Position numbers and translations under genes: made by a program. A stretch of DNA of 12,960 bases from VRUE01 sp036376915 (lineage in GTDB: Bacteria; Actinomycetota; Thermoleophilia; Solirubrobacterales; 70-9): the NCBI GenBank assembly GCA_036376915.1, contig DASUZK010000116.1, forward strand, positions 1-12,960, given 5' to 3'. This document shows, in pieces, positions 7,676 to 12,960 of the stretch. The notes below the pieces were generated by a model that worked only from the letters and a program-made list of their open reading frames with translations, was not told the DNA's origin and ran no database searches. Every line of letters begins with the position of its first letter. Within the stretch, counting starts at the first letter, position 1.

Positions 7676-7774
7676 GGGCGTCCGCTGCGAGACGAACGTC
7701 CTCGCGGCGCGGCGGCCTAGGTTATTGACCGTCGCGGGTGGACCTCTTGGCGGTCGAGCCCATAGGCTTCAGCC

Positions 7775-8182
7775 ATGAGCGAGACCACAGAGCAGGGAGC
7801 CACGAAAGGCGACGGCTACGCCGTCGCGAACCTCAGCGACCTCGGCGAGGGGCCGGGATTTCGCAAGATCCGCAAGGAGCTGGGGGTCACCGCCTTCGGC
7901 GTCAACGCGATCGTGCTGCCGCCCTCCTACGAGACCGGGAGCCATTACCACGACGAGCAGGAGGAGCTCTACTTCCTCCACAGCGGCCGCATCGAGATGG
8001 AGTTCGGCGACGGCTCCACCCACCGGCTCGAGCCGGGCGGCCTCGCCTGGGTCGACGCCGCCACCGTGCGCAAGGTCAAGAACCTGAGCGACTCAGAGGA
8101 CGCCGTCTACGTCGTCGTCGGCGGCAAGGGGGGCTACGTCGGCCGCGACGGCCGCCAGCCCGAGGGCGAGACCCACCGGTAA
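7775..8182 (+). CDS. Small single-domain cupin protein
   Basis: The 135-aa protein is one beta-barrel cupin domain. Motif 1 fits well: H57-x-H59, E64 and G71 in SHYHDEQEELYFLHSG. The second motif keeps the turn (LEPGGLAWVDAATVRKVKN), but the usual metal histidine position appears to be W92. A metal site would therefore have at most three of the four normal ligands, or the protein may bind a ligand without metal catalysis. The substrate is unknown. The first 20 or so residues are polar and look like a flexible tail. The ATG at 7775 is the first in-frame start after the divergent serC; no strong ribosome-binding site precedes it. It stands alone on its strand, and a composite hairpin follows its stop by 27 bases. 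Confidence 0.85.
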   Translation: MSETTEQGATKGDGYAVANLSDLGEGPGFRKIRKELGVTAFGVNAIVLPPSYETGSHYHDEQEELYFLHSGRIEMEFGDGSTHRLEPGGLAWVDAATVRKVKNLSDSEDAVYVVVGGKGGYVGRDGRQPEGETHR

Positions 8183-8209
8183 GTCCCAGTACCCCGACGA
8201 CGCTCGCCA

Positions 8210-8263
8210 GTCGCGCATCCGAGATTCACCCCACTCCAGTGGGGTCAAAGTCGGATGCGCGGC
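8210..8263. terminator. Composite two-part hairpin between convergent genes
   Basis: The outer arms CGCGCATCCGA (8212-8222) and TCGGATGCGCG (8251-8261) pair perfectly over 11 bases, extendable by a G-T wobble and one more pair. Inside, after a symmetric five-by-five internal loop, CCCCACT (8229-8235) faces AGTGGGG (8238-8244), with an added A-T pair at 8228/8245. The structure lies between the cupin stop (8182, +) and the end of the remnant reading in (8287, -), where a bidirectional terminator is expected. Neither side has a T-run, so intrinsic termination is not assured. It could equally be a dispersed palindromic repeat or a protein-binding site. The rest of 8183-8286 shows no gene. Confidence 0.5.
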
Positions 8264-8286
8264 CTCAACTGGTCGGTGTCCGCCTT

Positions 8287-8659
8287 TTACAGCCGGCGTG
8301 GCCAAGCCAAGTGACCGATCGACTTGAACTTGCCGATGGAGAGCTGGCCCCGCTCGTTTCGGGCTTTCGACCCCGGGGCGGTCAGCGCCGCCGCTGCGGC
8401 CGAGCGATCGGCTTCATAGATTGCTGTTGGGTCGAAATCCTCGTTTAGCAGGACGAGGAGGACCACGTCCCAGCTCTTGGTCAGGTCGATCGCGCCCATA
8501 CGCTGTCCCGGCTTGGATGAGGGCAACATCAGACGCCCCTTTATCTGCAGGTTCTGAACCCCGTCCGTCGTCCTACGGATTGCGTCGTACCCTGGCTGGC
8601 GCACCGGCCGGCTCCAGGTCCAGCGCCTCGATCGCCTCCAACTCGGCCGGCCCCTTCAC
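8287..8659 (-). pseudogene. Frameshifted remnant of a small conserved protein (possibly DUF6998-like)
   Basis: One open frame runs from GTG 8604 to TAA 8289-8287 (105 aa). It carries RQPGYDAIRR, LQIKGR, SWDVVLLVLLNEDFDPTAIYEAD and a basic APGSKARNERGQLSIGKFKSIG end. The GYDAI...QIKGR spacing is reminiscent of a PD-(D/E)xK-type nuclease core, and from memory the C-terminal pattern resembles the DUF6998 family; neither was tested. Just upstream, in another frame, GTG 8659 encodes VKGPAELEAIEALDLEPAG, which reads as the natural preceding helix. Adding two bases (GC) to the GCGCC near 8600-8605 would give AGARQPGYDAI in one frame. A two-base deletion is therefore the simplest explanation. The N-terminal part seems missing, because ilvC ends at 8672, immediately upstream. 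A sequencing error or a functional 105-aa protein remain possible. Confidence 0.55.
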
Positions 8660-8671
8660 GCCGACCGAAGC

Positions 8672-9673
8672 TCAGAACTCCTGGTCGATCCAGGGCATCT
8701 TGTCTCGCATCTCCTTGCCGACACCCTCGACCTTGTGATTCTTGCCCTCGTCGCGCATGCGGGCGAGGTTCTCGCCGCCGGCGCGGTTCTCGGCGATCCA
8801 CTCGCGGGCGAACTCGCCTGACTGGATCTCGCCGAGGATCTCTTTCATCGCGGCACGCGACTCCTCGCCGATGACGCGCTTTCCGCGGGTCATGTCGCCG
8901 TACTCGGCCGTGTTGGAGATCGAGTAGCGCATCCCCTGGATGCCCTTCTCGTACATCAGGTCGGCGATCAGCTTGAGCTCGTGCAGGCACTCGAAGTAGG
9001 CCAGGCGCGGGTCGTAGCCGGCCTCGACCAGGGTCTCGAAGCCGGCCCGGACCAGCTCTGAGGCGCCGCCGCAGAGGACGGCCTGCTCGCCGAAGAGGTC
9101 GGTCTCGCACTCGTCCTTGAAGGTCGTCTCGATCACCGCGGCGCGGCCGCCGCCGATCCCGGAGGCGTAGGCGAGGACGAGGCCGTGGGCGTTGCCGGTG
9201 GCGTCCTGGTGGACGGCCATCAAGCAGGGAACCCCGTTGCCTTCCTCATACTGGCGGCGGACCAGGTGGCCGGGGCCCTTGGGCGCGACCATGCCGACGT
9301 CCACTCCGGCCGGGGGCACGATCTGCTCGAAGTGGATGGCGAAGCCGTGGGCGAAGAGCAGCAGGTTGCCGGGGGCGATGCCGTCGGCGATGTCCGTCTC
9401 CCAGACCTCCGCCTGCTTCTCGTCGGGCAGCAGGATCATCACCGCGTCGCCGCGGCTGGCGGCATCGGCGATGGCCAGCACCTCGAGACCGGCCTCTTCC
9501 GCCTTGGCGCGGCTGGAGGAGTCGGGACGCAGGCCGACGACTACGTCGACGCCGGAGTCCTTCAGGTTGAGTGCGTGTGCGTGCCCCTGGGAGCCGTAAC
9601 CGAGGATGGCCACGGTCTTCCCGTCGAGCAGCGAGAGGTCGGCGTCTGAGTCGTAGAAGATGTCCTTAGGCAT
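8672..9673 (-). CDS. ilvC: Ketol-acid reductoisomerase IlvC (class I)
   Basis: IlvC isomerises and reduces 2-acetolactate (or 2-aceto-2-hydroxybutyrate) with NADPH, the second common step of valine, leucine and isoleucine synthesis. The 333-aa length is that of the short class I enzymes. The nucleotide loop GYGSQGHA is at 26-33, and the cofactor-selecting loop GLRPDSSSRAKA is at about 47-58, with serine and arginine residues that fit NADPH. H109 (in FAHGF), K132 (in APKGPGH), D192 and E196 (in ETDLFGEQ), E228 and E232 (in FECLHELKLIAD) and S253 make up the active site. The start ATG 9673 gives the usual MPKDIFYD opening, although no good ribosome-binding site precedes it. ilvB and ilvN, usual upstream partners, are absent; instead menE ends 20 bases before this gene on the same strand. 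Confidence 0.97.
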   Translation of the reverse strand: MPKDIFYDSDADLSLLDGKTVAILGYGSQGHAHALNLKDSGVDVVVGLRPDSSSRAKAEEAGLEVLAIADAASRGDAVMILLPDEKQAEVWETDIADGIAPGNLLLFAHGFAIHFEQIVPPAGVDVGMVAPKGPGHLVRRQYEEGNGVPCLMAVHQDATGNAHGLVLAYASGIGGGRAAVIETTFKDECETDLFGEQAVLCGGASELVRAGFETLVEAGYDPRLAYFECLHELKLIADLMYEKGIQGMRYSISNTAEYGDMTRGKRVIGEESRAAMKEILGEIQSGEFAREWIAENRAGGENLARMRDEGKNHKVEGVGKEMRDKMPWIDQEF

Positions 9674-9693
9674 GGGCGGCAGGCTAGCCGACT

Positions 9694-11019
9694 TCAGCGG
9701 AGGGCGCGCCGCATCAGCTTGCCTGAGGGGGTGCGGGGCAGCGCCGCCGCCAGCTCGACCCGCTTCGGCACCTTGAACCCGGCCAGCGACTCGGCGCAGT
9801 GGCGCCGCAGGTCGTCCGGCGTCACCTCGGAGCCGTCCTCGAGCACGACGATCGCCGTTACCGCCTGCTGCCACTCCGGGTCCTCGCGCCCGACCACCGC
9901 CGCGTCGGCCACCTCGGGGTGTCGCAGCAGGACCTTCTCGACTTCGGCCGGCATCACGTTCTCACCACCGCTGACGATCAGGTCGTCCATCCTGTCCTCG
10001 ACGTAGAGGAAGCCCTCTTGGTCGATGCGACCGAGGTCGCCGGTGTGCAGCCAGCCGTCGGCGTCGGCGCGACCGGGAGCCACGGTCGGGCCCTGGACCA
10101 GGATCTCGCCGTCCAGGATTCGCAGGTGGGTGGTCAGCAGCGGCCGCCCGGCGGAGCCGAGCTTGCGCTTCGCGTCGGCCGGGGCCAGGGTGGTCACCTG
10201 CGAGCAGGCCTCGGTGAGCCCGTAGGTCTGCACGACGGTGGCCCCGCGCCCGATCGCCTCCTCGAGCGCGTCCTCGGGAACCGGGCCGCCGCCGACGAGG
10301 ATCGTGCGCGGGCCGGAGAGGTTGGCGCCGGAGTCGAGCAGCCGCGTCAGCATCGTCGTCACCAGGGAGACGACGGAGATCCGGTCGCGCTCGAGGGCCT
10401 CGGCGACACGGCCGGCGTCGAAGCCATCGTGCACCACCGCCGTCGTGCCGTAGATGACCGAGCGCATCACGATCCCCAGCCCGGAGATGTGACTGAGCGG
10501 CAGGCAGCAGAGCCAGCGGTCCTCGGGCTCGACCCCGATGTTGAAGGCGGAGGCGACGGCGCTCCAGAGGAAGTTGCCGTAGGTGAGGCCGACCCGGTCG
10601 GGCACGCCGGTGCTGCCGCTGGTCATCATTTTGCAGGCGAGCTCGTCCATGTCGTGCTCGCCGAGCAGCGGCATGTCGGCCTCGGTCTGGGTCAGCTCGC
10701 CGGCATCGCCTAGATCCACCGCCGGCTCCTCCGCCGCGATGATCTCGGCGTGCTCCTCGGCGGAGAGCCTCGGGCTGAGCGGCAGCAGCACCGCGCCCAG
10801 CTTCATCAGCGCGTGGACGAGGACGACCTGCTCGCGCCGCGGGTGCATCGTCAGCGCCGCGACGGACTCGCGGCGGACGCCCTGCGCGGCGAGCCGTCTC
10901 GCGACCCAGGTCGCCTCGGCCTCCAGCTCGGCGTAGGTGACCTCGGATCCGTCCGCGACCAGAGCGACGCGGTCGGGACAGCTCTGCGATCTCTGGGCCA
11001 GCCAGTTGTCGAGTTTCAT
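9694..11019 (-). CDS. menE: o-Succinylbenzoate-CoA ligase MenE
   Basis: The 441-aa protein is an acyl-adenylate-forming enzyme. Its place next to menB and menA indicates the menaquinone step: ATP-dependent activation of o-succinylbenzoate to its CoA ester. The phosphate loop is TSGSTGVPDR (133-142). The adenine motif YGLTE is at 266-270, the TGD motif at 327-329, and the hinge region EDRMDDLIVSGGENV at 341-355. The C-terminal catalytic lysine is K434 in PSGKLMRR. The P-loop has D-R where most family members have P-K, which is an oddity. The length is near the short end for MenE. The start is ATG 11019, opening MKLDNWLAQR; an open frame continues far upstream, antisense to menB, but has no conserved content. 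Without context it could be called only an acyl-CoA synthetase; the neighbours make MenE strong. Confidence 0.9.
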   Translation of the reverse strand: MKLDNWLAQRSQSCPDRVALVADGSEVTYAELEAEATWVARRLAAQGVRRESVAALTMHPRREQVVLVHALMKLGAVLLPLSPRLSAEEHAEIIAAEEPAVDLGDAGELTQTEADMPLLGEHDMDELACKMMTSGSTGVPDRVGLTYGNFLWSAVASAFNIGVEPEDRWLCCLPLSHISGLGIVMRSVIYGTTAVVHDGFDAGRVAEALERDRISVVSLVTTMLTRLLDSGANLSGPRTILVGGGPVPEDALEEAIGRGATVVQTYGLTEACSQVTTLAPADAKRKLGSAGRPLLTTHLRILDGEILVQGPTVAPGRADADGWLHTGDLGRIDQEGFLYVEDRMDDLIVSGGENVMPAEVEKVLLRHPEVADAAVVGREDPEWQQAVTAIVVLEDGSEVTPDDLRRHCAESLAGFKVPKRVELAAALPRTPSGKLMRRALR

Positions 11020-11033
11020 CGGCGGGATATCGT
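11006..11033 (+). promoter_or_regulatory. Candidate menB promoter inside the menE 5' end
   Basis: TTGTCG at 11006-11011 and TATCGT at 11028-11033 are spaced by 16 bases, giving an acceptable sigma-70-like -35 and -10 pair. The predicted transcript start falls at about 11039-11041, on or next to the menB ATG. There is no Shine-Dalgarno sequence in the bases before that ATG, so menB may be read from a leaderless mRNA, a common arrangement in actinobacteria. The -35 element lies within menE codons. This is pattern matching only. Confidence 0.4.
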
Positions 11034-11040
11034 GCCCATC

Positions 11041-11907
11041 ATGCCCAAACGCCACAAGGAAGCCCCGCCCCAGGAAGACCTCTACGCACCGATCGTCTGG
11101 GAGAGTGCCGCCGAGTACGAAGACATCCGCTACGAGGTGGCCGACGGGATCGCCAAGGTCACGATCGACCGGCCGGACGTGCTCAACGCTTTCCGGCCTC
11201 AGACGCTGGTCGAGGTCTCGGCCGCGCTGGAGCTGGCCCGCGAGGACACCGGGGTCGGGGTGGTGATCCTCACCGGCGAGGGGACGCGGGCGTTCTGCTC
11301 GGGCGGCGACCAGCAGGTCCGCGGCGACACCGGCTACGTCGCCGAGGGCGCCTCCCTCGGCCGCTTCCACGTCACCGACCTCCAGGTGCAGATGCGGCGA
11401 CTGCCCAAGCCGGTGGTCGCGATGGTGGCCGGATACGCGATCGGCGGCGGCCACGTGCTCCACCTCTGCTGCGACCTGACGATCGCCGCCGACAATGCCT
11501 GGTTCGGGCAGACGGGCCCGAGGGTCGGATCCTGGGACGGGGGCTTCGGCGCCTCCCTCCTGCGCGACCTCGTCGGCACCAAGCGGGCGAAGGAGCTCTG
11601 GATGCTCTGCCGCCAGTACGACGCCGAGGAGGCCGAGCGCATGGGTCTCGTCAATACGGTCGTCCCGCTTGACCGCCTCGAGGAAGAGACCGTTGCCTGG
11701 TGTCGCGAGATGCTCGCCCTCTCGCCCTTCGCTTTGCGCCTGGTCAAGGCCAGCTTCAACGCCCACGAGGACGGCTACGCCGGGATCCAGCAGCTGGCTC
11801 ACGACACCAACCTCCTCTTCTACGGCAGCGACGAGGCTCGCGAGGGACGGGAGGCCTTCAAGGCCAAACGCAAGCCTGACTTCTCGAAATTCCCGAGGCG
11901 GCCTTGA
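11041..11907 (+). CDS. menB: 1,4-dihydroxy-2-naphthoyl-CoA synthase MenB (type I)
   Basis: MenB closes the second ring of the naphthoquinone by Dieckmann-type cyclisation of o-succinylbenzoyl-CoA. The 288-aa protein has the crotonase fold, with a polar N-terminal arm and the MenB-typical YEDIRYEVADGIAKVTIDRP opening (26-44). Oxyanion-hole segments are CSGGDQ (86-91) and AIGGGH (133-138). FGQTGPRVGSWDGGFG (155-170) holds the catalytic aspartate D166. The glycine in QTGP marks the bicarbonate-dependent type I enzymes (type II has an acidic residue there). The tyrosine Y261 in LFYGSDEAREGR matches the essential tyrosine contributed from a neighbouring subunit. The start ATG 11041 leaves only 21 bases to the divergent menE start. 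menA follows after 124 bases and is probably co-transcribed. Confidence 0.96.
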   Translation: MPKRHKEAPPQEDLYAPIVWESAAEYEDIRYEVADGIAKVTIDRPDVLNAFRPQTLVEVSAALELAREDTGVGVVILTGEGTRAFCSGGDQQVRGDTGYVAEGASLGRFHVTDLQVQMRRLPKPVVAMVAGYAIGGGHVLHLCCDLTIAADNAWFGQTGPRVGSWDGGFGASLLRDLVGTKRAKELWMLCRQYDAEEAERMGLVNTVVPLDRLEEETVAWCREMLALSPFALRLVKASFNAHEDGYAGIQQLAHDTNLLFYGSDEAREGREAFKAKRKPDFSKFPRRP

Positions 11908-11916
11908 CCGGCTTGG

Positions 11917-12000
11917 CGCGCGGGTCCTGTCGCGGGGGAGGGGGGCCTGCGGGCAGTCCACGGGCTGTCCTCGACCCCCCTCCCCCACGCCACCCGCGCG
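11917..12000 (+). repeat. Long G/C-rich inverted repeat between menB and menA
   Basis: In the menB-menA gap, 11934-11945 (five G, A, six G) pairs perfectly over 12 bases with 11975-11986 (six C, T, five C). Outside it, CGCGCGGGT (11917-11925) pairs perfectly over nine bases with ACCCGCGCG (11992-12000). The two stems are separated by unpaired bases of unequal length (8 and 5), and the apical loop is 29 bases. No T-run follows, so a simple intrinsic terminator is unlikely. It could reduce read-through into menA, protect the menB mRNA end, or respond to a factor; none of this is shown. The structure ends 11 bases before an unused upstream ATG (12011) and 31 before the chosen menA start. Confidence 0.6.
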
Positions 12001-12031
12001 AGACGCGGTCATGGCCGACGGAGGCCGCCCG

Positions 12032-12913
12032 ATGAGGATTTGGCTTATGGCGGCAAGGCCGCGGACCCTGCCAGCGGCGATAGCTCCTGTGCTTGTCGGG
12101 ACCGCGGCGGCGGTCGAATGGGTTGGGGAGCTTCCCAGGGTCGGGGCGTTCCTGGCGGCGCTCGTCGGCTCGATCTTCATTCAGATCGGGACGAACCTCG
12201 CCAACGACTACTCAGATGCGCGGCGGGGGGCCGACACTGCTGATCGGCTGGGCCCGGTGCGGGTCACCTCGGCGGGCCTGGTCACGCCGCGGCGCGTGCT
12301 GAACGCGACCTGGATCGCGTTCGCCATTGCCGTTGCCTGCGGGATCTACCTCGCGGCGGTTGCGGGGATCGTGATCCTGCTGATCGGTGCGGTCTCGATC
12401 GCGGCCGGGGTGCTGTACACGGGTGGGCCACGACCCTATGGATACGCGGGGCTGGGCGAGGTCTTCGTCTTCCTCTTCTTCGGCCTGGTCGCCGTCAACG
12501 GCTCCTTCTATGTGCAGGTGGAGGAACTGGCGGCGCTGCCACTCGGGCTGTCAATAGCGATCGGCTTCCTCTCGACGGCGATCCTCGTCGTCAACAACGT
12601 GCGCGACCTCGAGACCGATCGCAGGGCGGGAAAGATGACCCTCGCCGTGCGGATGGGCCGCCACAACGCGATCGTCCTCTACAGGATGCTGATCCTGGGC
12701 GCCTTCGTCGTCCTGCCGGTCACCTTGGTCGGAGCTGACAGCAGCCTGCTGCCGCTGATCGGCCTGCTTGCCCTGCCGCTGGCGATCGGCCCGATGCGGA
12801 CGATGACCAACCGCACCGACGGCCCCGCCCTCAACGCAGCCCTAGCCGCCACCGGCGTCCTCCTCGCCGTCTTCAGCCTGCTCGTCTCCGCGGGCCTACT
12901 GCTCGCGGCCTGA
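12032..12913 (+). CDS. menA: 1,4-dihydroxy-2-naphthoate polyprenyltransferase MenA (UbiA family)
   Basis: MenA attaches a polyprenyl chain to 1,4-dihydroxy-2-naphthoate in the membrane, giving demethylmenaquinone. The 293-aa product is a multi-helix UbiA protein. The first aspartate-rich motif is NDYSDARRG at 58-66 and the second is RDLETDRRAGK at 191-201; both bind the magnesium-diphosphate of the prenyl donor. ARPRTLPAAIAPVLVGTA (8-25) is a typical MenA opening. I chose ATG 12032 because GGAGG at 12020-12024 stands seven bases before it; ATG 12011, seven codons upstream, has no ribosome-binding site and would place GGAGG inside the gene. It follows menB by 124 bases across a strong hairpin. 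The methyltransferase (MenG/UbiE) and earlier Men enzymes are not in the window. Confidence 0.93.
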   Translation: MRIWLMAARPRTLPAAIAPVLVGTAAAVEWVGELPRVGAFLAALVGSIFIQIGTNLANDYSDARRGADTADRLGPVRVTSAGLVTPRRVLNATWIAFAIAVACGIYLAAVAGIVILLIGAVSIAAGVLYTGGPRPYGYAGLGEVFVFLFFGLVAVNGSFYVQVEELAALPLGLSIAIGFLSTAILVVNNVRDLETDRRAGKMTLAVRMGRHNAIVLYRMLILGAFVVLPVTLVGADSSLLPLIGLLALPLAIGPMRTMTNRTDGPALNAALAATGVLLAVFSLLVSAGLLLAA

Positions 12914-12935
12914 TCCCCAAATCGTCGAGTTCGCA

Positions 12936-12960
12936 ATAACCCGTCCACAACACGGGTTAT
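12936..12960. terminator. Hairpin after menA at the right edge
   Basis: ATAACCCGT (12936-12944) and ACGGGTTAT (12952-12960) form a perfect nine-base stem around a seven-base loop, 22 bases after the menA stop. The A/T-rich base of the stem and its position suggest a terminator for the men genes, possibly acting on both strands. The window ends at the stem, so a T-run cannot be seen. Confidence 0.5.

Noticed and set aside
7676..7774. Promoters in the serC-cupin divergent gap
   Set aside because: TTGACC near 7726 and AT-rich bits exist, but no -35/-10 pair with proper spacing stood out on either strand.
11495..12031. Upstream extension of the menA frame through the end of menB
   Set aside because: It is an alternative frame of menB and the hairpin region; the GGAGG-preceded ATG at 12032 gives a normal MenA N-terminus.
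11020..12180. Long N-terminal extension of the menE frame antisense to menB
   Set aside because: No conserved content; menB in the other strand has complete catalytic motifs and MenE proteins begin at the MKLDNW position.
1..12960. CRISPR arrays, tRNA/rRNA genes, insertion sequences or prophage genes
   Set aside because: No regularly spaced direct repeats, no tRNA-like folds, no transposase or integrase motifs were seen in the reading frames.

Overview
The window is high-G+C chromosomal DNA packed with biosynthetic genes. It looks like an actinobacterium: SerC is the actinobacterial type, menaquinone genes are present, start codons are often GTG, and leuA has a leucine-rich leader peptide. 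The short type I LeuA (528 aa rather than the roughly 600-aa mycobacterial form), a small secreted RTX-repeat protein and the style of the cupin protein suggest a deep-branching lineage such as Thermoleophilia/Solirubrobacterales. That placement is inference from protein style, not proof.

Layout, left to right. 1-22: a terminator-like hairpin from the left neighbour. 106-1692 (-): leuA, 2-isopropylmalate synthase. 1759-1818 (-): a 19-codon leader ORF upstream of leuA, not previously marked by ORF length, with six Leu codons. 1857-3281 (+): a DHA2-type MFS exporter, divergent from leuA. 3278-7675 (-): a likely operon serC-serA-quinone oxidoreductase-RTX protein. 7775-8182 (+): a cupin protein. 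8210-8263: a composite hairpin between convergent genes. 8287-8659 (-): a frameshifted remnant of a small conserved protein. 8672-9673 (-): ilvC. 9694-11019 (-): menE. 11041-11907 (+): menB. 12032-12913 (+): menA. 12936-12960: a hairpin at the right edge.

Three pathways are mixed. LeuA and IlvC belong to branched-chain amino acid synthesis, SerC and SerA to serine synthesis, and MenE, MenB and MenA to successive or nearby late steps of menaquinone synthesis: OSB activation, naphthoate ring closure and prenylation. menE and menB are divergent with only 21 bases between their start codons, and ilvC follows menE at 20 bases, so ilvC may be co-transcribed with a quinone gene.

The most interesting signal is the leuA leader. 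Four consecutive Leu codons of the leader peptide are the exact 12-base complement of the leuA Shine-Dalgarno region. A ribosome stalled there for lack of leucyl-tRNA would cover the anti-Shine-Dalgarno strand and free leuA for translation. This is a compact translational attenuator that can be read directly from the sequence. I recall that a conserved leader structure (called a LEU element) has been described upstream of actinobacterial leuA, so the class may be known, although this exact arrangement deserves checking.
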